Below, in pieces: positions 1 to 9,070 of a stretch of DNA of 64,000 nt. A program made the position numbers and the translations under genes. Source of the DNA: Alteribacillus sp. YIM 98480 (GTDB taxonomy: Bacteria; Bacillota; Bacilli; Bacillales; Marinococcaceae); the NCBI RefSeq assembly GCF_009765375.1, contig NZ_VTOK01000016.1, forward strand, positions 32,003 to 96,002. Direction: 5' to 3'. The notes below the pieces were generated by a model. That model saw nothing but the letters and a program-made list of their open reading frames with translations, was not told the origin of the DNA and did no database searches. Numbering within the stretch: position 1 is the stretch's first letter; every line of letters starts with the position of its first letter.

Positions 1-615
1 TACATCGGAAGTGCAGACAAAAGATATCGATAATGTTCCCTGGGCTGCTGAAAATTTAGATGTTCCAGTGTCCGATATTCAAGGACTCACTCCCCTTTCC
101 ATCAATGACGTGGTAGATATAGCTGATGCCCAGGACATCCACCCAAGTTACACGATTTATATCCCAAATGAGAAGGATGGGGTATATACGTCTCCGCTTT
201 TCCGCCGAAAGCTCAGGATGAAGCCACGATTCATATCGACCAGTACTCTGGCGCCATTCTAGCGGATTATCGCTATGATCACTACGGCATTATAGGAAAA
301 ACCGTGGCGTGGGGCATCACGCTTCATAAAGGGACCCAATTTGGTGCCATTAACCAATTCATCAGCCTTTTCATTTGTTTAGGAATTATTCTCGTGGCGG
401 TCACCGGCTTTTACTTATGGTGGAAACGAAAGCCCCAGAAAGCATTAGGCGCACCAAAGGCACCACCTATAGCAAACAGGAAAGCCTTTCTTCTTCTAAT
501 TATCGGACTGGGAGTCTTGTTCCCTTTAATCGGTGTATCTTTAATCGTTGTATGGCTGGTGGACTGGCTGATTATTCAAAGAATACCAGTCGTCAAGAAG
601 TTTTTAAATGCCTAA
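1..615 (+). pseudogene. PepSY-associated transmembrane protein, 3' part, frameshifted
   Basis: The reading frame enters from the left edge in frame 2 and carries a PepSY-like segment. It then has to shift to frame 1 near position 190 to continue through a PepSY-like end and a membrane tail ending at 615. Restoring one base after the ACG codon at 188-190 gives a continuous protein, so a single-base deletion is the simplest explanation. The tail has two hydrophobic segments separated by a basic WWKRKP stretch, the usual layout of the PepSY_TM (PiuB-like) family, often linked to iron or flavin-type membrane redox. The 5' end lies outside the window. The frame break is seen directly; the family assignment is recognition by pattern. 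Confidence 0.7.
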
Positions 616-641
616 TTTAATGTGTTGAAGGTGGCTCTGCA

Positions 642-1109
642 GTGAAAAAAAAGACTTGTACATTCATGTTTATTATCTCGCTTGTGCTGGCCGGGTGTTC
701 ACTAAATCAAGACGCGGCTTCTCTTTATAAAACAGAAACACCGCTAGAGGCAGAAATCAAGATCCCTGAATCCTTTCAGGCTAATAAACAGGAAGAAATA
801 AAGATTATTCTAACTCAAGACGGAGAGAGGGTTCAAAATGCTGACTTTGTTCATATGGAGATAGAGAAGCAGGATGGTTCGGTTTCTTATCATATGGAAG
901 AAACCGAAAAAAAGAGAAACGGAGTGTATATCATAAAAAAGGATTTCAAAAGTGACGGTTTATATTATGCCAAACTCCATGCAGGGAACGATGGTTCGAC
1001 CATCATGCCTCAAAAGCTATTTATCGTAGGAGAACTTTCCAGCAATGAACTAGAGTTTCTCCAAGAAAATTTGCAAAAGCAGCAGGACAATCAGGAAGCT
1101 CATCATTAA
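642..1109 (+). CDS. FixH/YtkA-like lipoprotein
   Basis: Protein of 155 aa with a lysine-rich start, a hydrophobic stretch and the lipobox LAGC, so it is predicted to be lipid-anchored outside the membrane. The rest is a beta-rich domain with a TQDGERVQNADF segment and a charged, His-ending tail; this is the pattern of the FixH/YtkA-like family, which is found near copper, iron or cytochrome functions. The start is GTG at 642, with a GAAGGTGG ribosome site 8-15 bases upstream. It begins 26 bases after the broken PepSY gene and is followed by a strong terminator, so the two probably formed one transcript. Substrate unknown. Confidence 0.75.
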   Translation: MKKKTCTFMFIISLVLAGCSLNQDAASLYKTETPLEAEIKIPESFQANKQEEIKIILTQDGERVQNADFVHMEIEKQDGSVSYHMEETEKKRNGVYIIKKDFKSDGLYYAKLHAGNDGSTIMPQKLFIVGELSSNELEFLQENLQKQQDNQEAHH

Positions 1110-1170
1110 TTTTTATATGTCAAACAGAATTCCCTAATTATGACTATTAAGGATGATATGCTCTTGTATA

Positions 1171-1217
1171 AGGACAGAGCTGAAGATCTTTCAACTGATC
1201 CTCAGCTCTGTCCTTTC
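1171..1217 (+). terminator. Rho-independent terminator after the YtkA-like gene
   Basis: Perfect 13-bp inverted repeat: AGGACAGAGCTGA at 1171-1183 and its complement at 1202-1214, followed by a short T run. It closes the PepSY/lipoprotein transcript. Confidence 0.8.
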
Positions 1218-1539
1218 ACTTTCAAGATAAACTGACAGACATAAGAACACATATTCTATTAGCAAGGTGTTTCGAAATTCCACAAGAAATGTCGCACCGT
1301 AAGATACAGCGCTTCCATTCGCTTGCTACTGTACTGGCCATTCCAAGCTCTTTATTATTCTTCAACAAACTGTTCCCGTTACTTTAAGTACATCCTTTCA
1401 TAAGCATGAACAACTAAAAGCCCCACTTTATCTTGGCTATAAATCTTGTGAAATTGGTACATGCCCAATCGGATAAAAATTACAAAAAGCTTACATTCTT
1501 CAAAGATTTTTTCATACAATTCTTTTAGAGGTGATTATA

Positions 1540-1980
1540 GTGGCAAGAGTAGCATACAACGCAAGTGACGTTAATTTAATAGCAAGGATGATGAGAGCAG
1601 AAGCCGTGGGTGAAGGACGACTAGGGATGCTTATGGTTGGGAATGTCGTTGTAAATCGAGCAACAGCGGATTGTTTAGATTTTGAGGATGTAAGGTCCAT
1701 ACAGGATGTAATCTTTCAAGTTCAAGGTGGAAATTACTCTTTTGAAGCAGTACAAAAAGGTAGTTTATTTTATAGGCCAGCAAGAGAAGCAGAGAGAAGG
1801 TTAGCACGACAAGTTATAAAGTATTGGAGACAACATCCTTCTAAGTATTCTCTTTGGTATTTTAATCCATATGGTGAATGTCCTCCTACTTGGTTCGGTC
1901 AACCATTTGCAGGACAATATAAACAACATTGTTATTATGAACCAGAAGCTAATACATGCGAAAGTGCTTATAGATATTAA
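1540..1980 (+). CDS. cwlJ: Cell wall hydrolase CwlJ (spore cortex lytic enzyme)
   Basis: Protein of 146 aa spanning a complete SleB/CwlJ hydrolase domain (Hydrolase_2). Recognisable blocks are the RAEAVGEGRLGM motif with the likely catalytic Glu, then VGNVVVNR, FYRPAREAERRLAR, SLWYFNPYGECPPTWFGQPF and a Cys-containing end. No signal peptide is present, as expected for CwlJ, which is placed in the spore coat from the mother cell and opens cortex peptidoglycan during germination. The GTG at 1540 is chosen because GAGGTGAT at 1527-1534 sits 5 bases before it; the GTG at 1531 lies inside that ribosome site. No gerQ partner is adjacent. This gene is strong evidence that the host forms endospores. 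Confidence 0.92.
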   Translation: MARVAYNASDVNLIARMMRAEAVGEGRLGMLMVGNVVVNRATADCLDFEDVRSIQDVIFQVQGGNYSFEAVQKGSLFYRPAREAERRLARQVIKYWRQHPSKYSLWYFNPYGECPPTWFGQPFAGQYKQHCYYEPEANTCESAYRY

Positions 1981-2180
1981 CAAATACCCCAACACTCCCT
2001 TTAGTTGAAAAGCTCACTTAAACTTAGTGATTAATACCATAAGGATAAAAAATATAACACCTTAGCCACCATCAATCCTAAATCATTAGGCATTAAAAAA
2101 TATCTTGTAATTATCACTTGCTATTTCTTTCTTCTTATTAAACCTTACTGCCCTTACAATCAATAAATGACCACTGCTTT

Positions 2181-2687
2181 ATTTCCCAATAGCACCCAGT
2201 TCGTTTAACTCTGATTTAATTAATTAACTTTATTATCATTATCTTCACTTTCAATTAGTTTCACTTTATCATTTTGAGTATCATATTCATATTTCCAATA
2301 ACTCTCCACTTTGCCCTGTTCAGTGTTCCATACTTTTTCTAATGTTGTACAATAATCTGCTGTATTTGCTTCTGACCATTCTTTTCCTCCATTATCAGTG
2401 GTGGTTGTTGAAGCCCCGTGTGATTTGGTCTCTGTTTTTGCGGTATAGGCTACAGTGGATGTACTTTCTCCCGTATTAACTTCTTTTGTTTCGTTCAGGT
2501 TTAATCAGGAAAATCAGGATGCTCCTTTAATGATTCATAACATCTGGGTATCATAATTATGAAGAGAGCCACTGCTAACGGGCGACCTTTCAGGCTTCAC
2601 GTCATCAGAACTTTCAGAAAAACCACAACTAAATAAGCCAAGAATAGATAAGAATATACAAGCTATTAAATTAGACTTTCTTATCAT
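2181..2687 (-). pseudogene. Broken lipoprotein gene
   Basis: Reading from ATG at 2687, with a GAGGAG ribosome site just upstream, gives a signal peptide with lipobox LFSC followed by GFSESSDD. The frame stops after about 50 codons. Coding sense resumes in a second frame (ESLKEHPDFPD) and then a third frame, with a Thr/Ser-rich stretch and EYDTQNDKVKLIESEDND, reaching a stop at 2220; a further LIKSELNELGAIGK follows that stop. At least two frameshifts are therefore needed. I do not recognise the family. The gene is too broken to be called from any one frame. Confidence 0.6.
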
Positions 2688-2787
2688 TATTTTATCTCCT
2701 CACTCAATAAAATGCTTCTAACTTAATAAAAATTATCTCAAACCCTTATTCATACAATAAGTGGTTCCAGAATATGGCCATAAAATG

Positions 2788-2835
2788 ACAAAAGGACGCT
2801 GTTCCTTATTTCGGATAAGCGTCCGATGATTAAAT
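2788..2835. repeat. Dispersed hairpin repeat, copy 1
   Basis: Hairpin GGACGCT / AGCGTCC (2794-2800 and 2818-2824) preceded by an A run. It has the same architecture as copies at 3784-3832, 61900-61945 and 62311-62358. Confidence 0.5.
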
Positions 2836-2936
2836 ACATAACAGCCTGCTTTCATCACACGATGCCCTATTTTTATAGTTATTCCTGAGGAACCCTTAAG
2901 TTACCGCTTTTTTTTGTAACCTTGCAGAAAGGCAGC

Positions 2937-3671
2937 CTAGGTGCCGAGATCGTCAGAGTGCCCAGCTGCCAGGCGGGACCACTGGGCGGTCGGGCGGCTG
3001 TCCATCTGAAACTGACCACCTTTGGAGCCCCAACGCTTCGGCCAGCCCTCGGGCGAATCCTCCCAGAACTCCTGTCGGCCGTAGACAGTCAGATCCAGCA
3101 GTCCATACGACGGTGCCATCCGTTCGTTGCCTCGGCCTGTGGTCCAGTAGGTCTCGTAGACCTTGTCACCGTCCCGGAGATAACTGACCAGGATGCCGAA
3201 GTGCCGGTCAACGATCAACTGATCCGCGGCGTCCTGGGGCACCGAGTACCAGGGAACCGTCCAGCCCATGAAGTCGCGATACCGCGAGCTCTCCTCATAC
3301 GGCCCTTGACAGAAAGTCGCGTAGCTGACGTCCCGCGAGTGCAGATAGGACAGTTCGTTGATGTGGGTCGTGGAGAAAGTGCAGCCCTCGCACTGCTCCG
3401 CGGCAGGCCTGCCGGTGTGCCACATGTGAAAATAGGCGATCAGCTGATTGCGGCCCTCGAACGTCTCCAGCAGCGTGACCGGGCCATCTGGTCCGATCAG
3501 CGGGATGGTCGAGTCCACCTCGACCATCGGCAGTCGACGACGGGCTGCCGCAATTGCGTCACCTTCGCGAGTATGGGCCTTCTCTCGGATCCGCAACTCA
3601 TCCAGTTTGGCCTGCCAGGTAACCCGGTCGACCACTGGAGGCCGGGCAGAAGTGTTGTAATTTTGATTCAT
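2937..3671 (-). CDS. DUF899 thioredoxin-like protein, GC-rich import
   Basis: Protein of 244 aa matching the DUF899 family, thioredoxin-fold proteins of unproven function found mostly in high-GC bacteria. Visible family blocks are YFHMWHTG, EQCEGCTF (a C-x2-C pair where a redox motif would lie), YATFCQGPYEE, FMGWTVPWYSV and a Tyr/Trp-rich C-terminus. No signal peptide or membrane segment. Base composition is far richer in G and C than every neighbour, with G/C-ending codons throughout, pointing to transfer from an actinobacterium-like donor. The first seven codons (MNQNYNT) and the GAGAGGGG ribosome site are AT-rich and host-like, as if the 5' end had been rebuilt after transfer. Flanked by dispersed hairpin repeats. 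Confidence 0.85.
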   Translation of the reverse strand: MNQNYNTSARPPVVDRVTWQAKLDELRIREKAHTREGDAIAAARRRLPMVEVDSTIPLIGPDGPVTLLETFEGRNQLIAYFHMWHTGRPAAEQCEGCTFSTTHINELSYLHSRDVSYATFCQGPYEESSRYRDFMGWTVPWYSVPQDAADQLIVDRHFGILVSYLRDGDKVYETYWTTGRGNERMAPSYGLLDLTVYGRQEFWEDSPEGWPKRWGSKGGQFQMDSRPTAQWSRLAAGHSDDLGT

Positions 3672-3783
3672 TTAATTATCCCCTCTCCCTATTGTTTACT
3701 TACACAATCAAAGTTTACCGACATAAACCATACTTCGGAAGACTTCTCGAAATTCCTTCTTATTCAATTAAATGGCCCAAATA

Positions 3784-3832
3784 CAAAAAAAACGCAGTCC
3801 TTATTACAGGAATGCGCCCTATTACGGAAAAT
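3784..3832. repeat. Dispersed hairpin repeat, copy 2
   Basis: A-rich lead, then ACGCAGTCCTT, a short loop and AGGAATGCGCCC. It resembles copy 3 at 61900-61945 closely (shared GCAGTCCTT and CAGGA-TGC cores). It lies at the end of the CHRD gene and could serve as its terminator. Confidence 0.6.
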
Positions 3833-3838
3833 CAAAAT

Positions 3839-4285
3839 CTAATAAAATATATCTCTTTTACGAAGGGGAATAATTTGCCCTCTAATTTCACCACCAGGAT
3901 TTTGTTCGGTATGAGCATTTACATACGTCAATTCTTTTCGCATCAGTTTTAGTAAGTCATTGACATTTTTTACACCTGCACGATTAGGAACGATATCCTT
4001 ATCTGTAATAACTCCCGTAACTACTCCCCGGCGGGTGGTTATCCCATTTTGATCTTCTAAAGTCGCTAGGTCTGCCCCAAAAAGAAAGACGAGAACCGGT
4101 CCATTTTCATCGCGGGCTCCAAAGTGAATATGCGCTTGAATGAAATTTCTAATATTGTTGACTTCTAGCTCAAATTTAATTTTTGTACAATCCTTATTAG
4201 CGAGAAATTTGGCTAATCCAAAAGCATCTGTCTTTACTGGAGGTACTTCGTTTTCCCCTCTTAACTCAGCGATAAATTTCTCCAT
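3839..4285 (-). CDS. CHRD domain protein
   Basis: Protein of 148 aa consisting of one CHRD domain, named after the chordin repeats; in bacteria these are small beta-sandwich proteins of unknown role. Diagnostic segments are FIAELRGENEVPPV at the start, FELEVNNI, QAHIHFGARDENGPVLVFLF in the middle and NPGGEIRGQI near the end. The start at 4285 is chosen because a perfect AAGGAGGTGA ribosome site lies 6 bases upstream; longer in-frame starts have no such site. There is no signal peptide, which is unusual because many CHRD proteins are exported. Monocistronic, ending in the dispersed hairpin at 3784-3832. Confidence 0.88.
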   Translation of the reverse strand: MEKFIAELRGENEVPPVKTDAFGLAKFLANKDCTKIKFELEVNNIRNFIQAHIHFGARDENGPVLVFLFGADLATLEDQNGITTRRGVVTGVITDKDIVPNRAGVKNVNDLLKLMRKELTYVNAHTEQNPGGEIRGQIIPLRKRDIFY

Positions 4286-4836
4286 AAATTTCACCTCCTT
4301 CATATACGGTATGTAAATCGAAATAACTTTGAATAGGTAATAGGATGAAGGGCTAAAAAGAAGGCAAATGATAGAGGTTAAAAAATTCAAGTAACAGAGG
4401 TTTTATTTTTATCTTAAGGACAGAAGTCGAAGCTGATCATAGAATTTACTTACGTTATGATACTCGAGTTCAAACTGTTAATCAGGAAGACCCCCCTCTT
4501 GGGCGAGACATTGCGCACTGTTATTTCTTAGAGTAGATAGGTTTTTTTCTAACTCTCCTAGAACCCCCCCTTTATTAGGAATTATACGAAAAGAAGTTGG
4601 TAGGGCTACGTACCTCTGTAAAAAATTTTCTTCAACAATCTGGCTTTAATAACATATCATTATGTTATTTTTACATAAAAAACCCTTTAGACAACGTACA
4701 TCCAAAGGGGTAAAACGGTGCAACTTTTTTATACAAAACGGTTATACTTTTTCTTCAAATCAACACAACTAGATTTTTCTTCAACAAACATCCACACAAA
4801 AAAACTGTATTCTCTAACCATTTTCTCCGTCATAAA
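4286..4836. other. Intergenic region without a convincing gene
   Basis: No reading frame with a ribosome site or a familiar protein pattern was found. The only structured item is an inverted repeat CCCTTT / AAAGGG at about 4673-4712, which read on the minus strand is followed by a T run and could be a weak terminator. A 60-codon minus-strand frame at 4729-4911 lies upstream of it but lacks a ribosome site. Confidence 0.4.
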
Positions 4837-4896
4837 AATACTCCCCTGTAGGCACTCGGATTTTATTATAAACCCGTCTTCCTTTAGGGGAGTATA
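4837..4896. repeat. Long inverted repeat
   Basis: Arms ATACTCCCCT-GT-AGG (4838-4852) and CCT-TT-AGGGGAGTAT (4881-4895) pair with two mismatches around a 28-base loop. There is no T run after either arm, so it is not a standard terminator. Function unknown. Confidence 0.5.
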
Positions 4897-5417
4897 TCCA
4901 GGATACATCAATGGTTCTATGTTTCTTTCAAATGATATATTTTATTTACTTCATTCCTTAAGTAAATTTTTTATTTAATCTCTGTTTTTTCCATCATTGC
5001 ATTTTCTACCTATTTTTCATAGAAACGATTGTCCATTAATGGAAACCGTTGCTTAAACTTTTTCATCGAACACCTTGGTTTACATCCAATGCAATACGTC
5101 CTTCCAGCAAAATAAACGGTATTCCGTACCAGGCTGAACCAGCAGTCTCCCCCTCTACAATTAAATGAAAGGGCTGTCTTAAAAAGGTTAATTTAATCAT
5201 CAACGGTAAACTTTGAGCATGAGGAAACTGAAACGCCGCGGCAAAGCAAAGAGAGTCAGTGATAGCGCACTTGTGCCCTGAGGGGGAAAGGAGCATATTC
5301 CTGTTACCAAAAATTAATTGATGAGACAAATCTTCTTTAAATCATATAAGCATTAAAGAAGTAAAATGGATCGTGGGTTGGTACGCTGTTCTAATTAGTT
5401 GGAGTGCTCAGTAGTAG

Positions 5418-6602
5418 TTATTTAAAATGTGATTGAAAGGTTAATACACAAGCTCCGATTGAAACCGCATTTTCGGTAGTTTGAGCTACGTGAAAATGAA
5501 GATTCTGCTTATTCAGTTGAAAAATGAACGTTTCTGCCGTTTGAACAACTTTTTCGTAGTATGCCGGATATATTCTCATTAGATCACTATTCATAACGAC
5601 CACTTCCGGGTGAAGGACATTCACCATATTGGCAATTCCCACTCCGAAATAATGCGCAGACCGGAGAACGACGTTTTCAATCAAAGGATCTCCTTTCCTT
5701 AAAGCGTGCAGTAAATGATCCATTTTCTCATTCTTTTTATGATATTTTTCGGGGTGATAGTGTGTTGGCTTTTCTCCAGCATTTATCTTTCTTTCTACTT
5801 CCTCTAAAATATAATTATATGAAATATACGAAGACAAGGTCCTGTTTGATTCCGTATCGATAATCATTTCTCCAAAAGAGCTGGCGTCCCCTTTTCGGCT
5901 TTGCATAATAGTACCATTCGTCAATACCCCGCAGCGAAGACCCCAGCCGCTAATACAATAAAGGATCGTCTTGTTTGCCTCCGGATTGTTTACAGACTCA
6001 TACAACGCAGCCGTATTGGCTCCGTTTTCAAGAAACACATCAGTTTGAAACGCTTTTTTGATTTCATGGACAATCGGTACCTCATTCCAACCTGGTGCCA
6101 CAAACGCTTCAGGGTACATGATGCCTTTTTGCCGATCTAACGGTCCGACTGTTCCTAAACCTATGCCTAATATATCTTTTTTTTCCATTTCATTATTTTT
6201 TAAGAGAGCGGCTATTACTTTCTTGATTACAGAAATGGTGTATGCAGGGGTATGATCTTCTGTCATTTGAAATGTGTAATTGGCGACAGGGGCAAATGAC
6301 ATATCTACAATAGAAATAGTCGTCTCTACTCGTGACAAATCAATTCCGATAATAAAAGCCGCTTTCGGCTCAATTGCATACAGTGCAGGAGGCCTCCCGC
6401 CTGAAGATTCTTCATAGTGTTCAATACGAATCAAGCCATATTGTATTAACGCATCTAAGTGTCTGACTACAGTAGTCTGTTTCATTTTTGTCCGCTTTAA
6501 GAGCTCTGCTTTGGTAATGAGTCCATGCTGGTGTATACAACGGTATACCTCTTTCATTCCATTAACTTTAGATGAGCGCTGACGCATTAATTCTTCTATC
6601 AC
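5418..6602 (-). CDS. ROK-family transcriptional regulator
   Basis: Protein of 394 aa with a winged helix-turn-helix at about residues 15-70 (TKAELLKRTKMKQTTVVRHLDAL) followed by a ROK sugar-kinase-like domain from about residue 80. The phosphate-loop-like GIDLSRVETTISIVD and GIGLGTVGPLDR are recognisable. The zinc-binding C-x-C-G-x2-G-C signature of NagC/XylR and ROK glucokinases is absent, so it is probably a sugar- or polyol-responsive repressor rather than a kinase. The start is GTG at 6602 with AAGGAG nine bases upstream. It stands alone: the SulP transporter upstream is on the same strand but separated by about 315 bases. Target genes are not evident. Confidence 0.85.
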   Translation of the reverse strand: MIEELMRQRSSKVNGMKEVYRCIHQHGLITKAELLKRTKMKQTTVVRHLDALIQYGLIRIEHYEESSGGRPPALYAIEPKAAFIIGIDLSRVETTISIVDMSFAPVANYTFQMTEDHTPAYTISVIKKVIAALLKNNEMEKKDILGIGLGTVGPLDRQKGIMYPEAFVAPGWNEVPIVHEIKKAFQTDVFLENGANTAALYESVNNPEANKTILYCISGWGLRCGVLTNGTIMQSRKGDASSFGEMIIDTESNRTLSSYISYNYILEEVERKINAGEKPTHYHPEKYHKKNEKMDHLLHALRKGDPLIENVVLRSAHYFGVGIANMVNVLHPEVVVMNSDLMRIYPAYYEKVVQTAETFIFQLNKQNLHFHVAQTTENAVSIGACVLTFQSHFK

Positions 6603-6842
6603 GAGTTTTTCTCCTTAACCAGTTTTTTTATTCGAAAAGGAGCAGTTCCATCTGTTAGTTATCGGATAATGCCACTGAAATAGACCTGCTTTTTGCGGGT
6701 GGCGGAGCAAAAAGCACTCCCTGCAGTTTCTTCACACTGCCGCTTTACTCGTTAGTGTTTCACATATCCCAATTGCTAAATGACCATCATACTCCAAACT
6801 AACCTTTTGAAACAGCTCCTCTTATCTCTAAAGCATATTTTT

Positions 6843-6874
6843 CTTGTACTTTTATCATTTTTCCAAAGTACAAG
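6843..6874. repeat. 10-bp inverted repeat downstream of the SulP gene
   Basis: CTTGTACTTT (6843-6852) and AAAGTACAAG (6865-6874) form a hairpin but lack a T run on the strand that would end the transporter gene. Possible attenuator or inefficient terminator; the rest of 6603-6919 shows no gene. Confidence 0.4.
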
Positions 6875-6919
6875 AAAGACCTGCACCCTGATGCCGAGTT
6901 CTACCACGTTTATTTTAAA

Positions 6920-8656
6920 TCATATCATATAATCTACTGACTGTTGTCTCCCTTTCATAAACTGGTCCAGGGATAGATAGCTGATTACTGCCGGAAAGCG
7001 CTGGTGCCACCCGGCACGCTGTAATAAATCACGGACGGGCCCTTTTAGCTGTACGAACCATATTTGAATATCCTGATGTGTTTTATATTTTTGAATGAGC
7101 CTCTCCAACGTATCAATTCCCATTGTGTCAATATCATTGACTCCGCCCATATCAATTACTACGTCAATTGGTCCGTTTATGCTTTTCCCTGCTTCGTATA
7201 TCTTCGATTCAATAACCTTTTCGACATAGCTCACATTAGAAAAATGTATTCTAGCGTCGATCCGAAGTAAAATTGCCTGCGGTACTCGTTTTGCCTTAGA
7301 AAAGCGCTGCATATCACGGTAGCTTCTGCTTTTCCTATCCCAGCCAAGTTCTACAATATGAGGGTAGGATATGCGGTTTATTAATATACATAACGATACG
7401 CCTACCCCGATTAACAGTCCCCATTGAATTCCAATCAACAGCGTCGCCGCAAATGTGACGATCCACACCCCTCCATCTGCTGGTTTCACCCGAAAGGCAT
7501 AGCGCAAAGAAGGAATATTAATAAGACCGACGACAGCAGACAAAATGATTGCCGCCAGTACTGTTTGCGGCAAATAATAAAATAAAGGGGTTAAAAACAA
7601 TAAAGTCAGTGCTACTCCAATTGCTGTTACGATCATCGACACTTGAGATATGGCTCCTGCCCGATGGTTCACTGCACTTCGCGAGAAACTTCCCGTGACC
7701 GCATACGCTGAAAACAGAGAACCAGCTATATTGGACAAACCTATCGCACGAAGTTCTTTATTAACGTTTAACGGAGGGCTGTCTTTCCCAGTGAGCGTTT
7801 TCGTAATCGCAAGCGACTCCATCATGGCAATTAACGCAATGGTTAACGCAGTTGGCAGTAATACTTGCATCGAAGAAATATCCAGGGAAGGAAGAGATAA
7901 ACCAGGAAACCCTTTTGGTACGTCACCAACTATACGAACTCCTGCTTGATCCAAACGAAAAAATGAAACAATGAAAATACTAAAGACAACGACTAGTAAA
8001 GGGAGAGGCAGACGTTTTGTTATTTTTCTAAGTCCCATCAATACGACCAAGCTGATGACCCCAATAATTGTCGTCGGTACGTGAATATTAGAGATGTTTT
8101 GAAATAGAGACATTAATAAAGGAATAAGCTGGTTTTGACTTGGCATATCTATGCCGAAGAAATTGCCCAATTGACTCAACCCAATGGTAATAGCAACAGC
8201 TGAAGTGAAGCCGTTGATTACATTTTGAGATATAAATTTAATCAAAGCTCCGGCGTTAATGGCCCCTAACACAAACTGCATCACCCCGACCATCAGCGTT
8301 AACAAAAGGACGAGTGTAATATACTCTGAGCTCTGCGGCTCCGCATAAAATGATACGCCGGAAAAAATTAGAATTGACGCCATCGCCACAGGACCGACAG
8401 CTAACTGACGGGAGGAGCCAAAAAGTGCATAGACAATAAGCGGAATCGTTGACGCATATAACCCCATCACCGGGGGCAGTCCAGCCAGCAGTGCATAGGC
8501 CATTCCCTGCGGCACAAGCATAATAAATATCGTCAGTCCAGCCACAATATCTTGTTTTAACGAATGCCGGCTGTAGTCTCCCGGAAGATTTAATAAAGCT
8601 GATGTTCTTCGACTCATTCCATCTGTCATCTCCTCTGTCCCTGCTAATAAGTACAT
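6920..8656 (-). CDS. SulP family inorganic anion transporter with STAS domain
   Basis: About 578 aa (565 if translation begins at the ATG at 8617, which lies 12 bases after a GAGGAG motif; the 8656 start has no visible ribosome site). The SulP signature VPQGMAYALLAGLPPVMGLYAS begins near residue 50 and is followed by about 10-12 membrane segments, then GSFSRSAVNHRAGA. A C-terminal STAS domain spans roughly residues 440-565, with VVIDMGGVNDIDTMGIDTL holding the usual position of the regulatory loop. These proteins move sulfate, bicarbonate or other anions, mostly by proton or sodium symport. No sulfate assimilation or carbonic anhydrase gene is adjacent, so the anion is open. Confidence 0.9.
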   Translation of the reverse strand: MYLLAGTEEMTDGMSRRTSALLNLPGDYSRHSLKQDIVAGLTIFIMLVPQGMAYALLAGLPPVMGLYASTIPLIVYALFGSSRQLAVGPVAMASILIFSGVSFYAEPQSSEYITLVLLLTLMVGVMQFVLGAINAGALIKFISQNVINGFTSAVAITIGLSQLGNFFGIDMPSQNQLIPLLMSLFQNISNIHVPTTIIGVISLVVLMGLRKITKRLPLPLLVVVFSIFIVSFFRLDQAGVRIVGDVPKGFPGLSLPSLDISSMQVLLPTALTIALIAMMESLAITKTLTGKDSPPLNVNKELRAIGLSNIAGSLFSAYAVTGSFSRSAVNHRAGAISQVSMIVTAIGVALTLLFLTPLFYYLPQTVLAAIILSAVVGLINIPSLRYAFRVKPADGGVWIVTFAATLLIGIQWGLLIGVGVSLCILINRISYPHIVELGWDRKSRSYRDMQRFSKAKRVPQAILLRIDARIHFSNVSYVEKVIESKIYEAGKSINGPIDVVIDMGGVNDIDTMGIDTLERLIQKYKTHQDIQIWFVQLKGPVRDLLQRAGWHQRFPAVISYLSLDQFMKGRQQSVDYMI

Positions 8657-8755
8657 TTTATTTTAATCCATTTTGGATAAAAGCGCTTTACTATTACTAT
8701 AAATAATTTTTGAAATAAATACAAGGGCTATAGCAACGATACTATGAAAAAATGA

Positions 8756-8787
8756 AAAGACCGCAAACAAAAGTAATGCGATCTTTC
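8756..8787. terminator. Hairpin between SulP and yoaT
   Basis: AAAGACCGCA and TGCGATCTTT pair with one mismatch; on the minus strand the hairpin is followed by a T-rich run. It may end transcripts arriving from the yoaT side, although 700 bases separate them. Confidence 0.4.
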
Positions 8788-8870
8788 CATCTCATAAATA
8801 TTAACGATTAACTGTATTTTTACCTACTCACAAGAACTCCGCCAAAACTCTCTTAACTCTTCTTTCATTA

Positions 8871-8996
8871 GAAAAGCGCAAGCGCCTTGCTCACGAGCGA
8901 CAAGTCCTGGAGGGTCGGCATATGGAAAGCGAATCTTTGCTTTCCATTTTTACGAACCGAAGGAATCTCGAGCGAGTAGGCGCTTGCGCTAGACAT
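8871..8996. repeat. Bacillaceae-type extragenic palindrome
   Basis: A 126-bp unit bounded by perfect 13-bp inverted repeats, AGCGCAAGCGCCT at 8875-8887 and its complement at 8978-8990. Nested pairings lie inside, including ATGGAAAGC / GCTTTCCAT. The whole unit folds as a long cruciform with no coding capacity. The terminal motif resembles a repeat family common between Bacillus genes. Confidence 0.7.
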
Positions 8997-9031
8997 CTAA
9001 AACGCCAACTATTTTTCATTTCTTCCCTTTT

Positions 9032-9070
9032 AAAGAAAACTGGGCTAGCGCCAAGCCTTTAAGTGAAGGC
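9032..9070. repeat. 39-base dispersed repeat, copy 1
   Basis: Shares AAAGAAAACTGGG, GCCAAGCCTTTA and GAAGGC in the same order and nearly the same spacing with 59621-59658. The remainder of 9071-9483 has two long C runs (about 9181 and 9423). A minus-strand reading near 9228-9360, ending in EHEWSSDEMLSTFIERYFER, may be a coding scrap but is unidentified. Confidence 0.55.

Noticed and set aside
2922..3842. Long plus-strand frame opposite the DUF899 gene
   Set aside because: GC-rich genes produce long open frames on the other strand; it lacks a ribosome site and any protein-like pattern, whereas the minus frame has clear DUF899 motifs.
4729..4911. 60-codon minus-strand frame upstream of a terminator-like hairpin
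   Set aside because: No ribosome site, and much of it is the inverted repeat at 4837-4896, so the frame is probably accidental.
5063..5329. 88-codon minus-strand frame as a gene
   Set aside because: The segment FHLIVEGETAGSAWYG recalls the end of an alpha/beta hydrolase, but there is no ribosome site, no catalytic residue and the flanks are broken; not enough to list.
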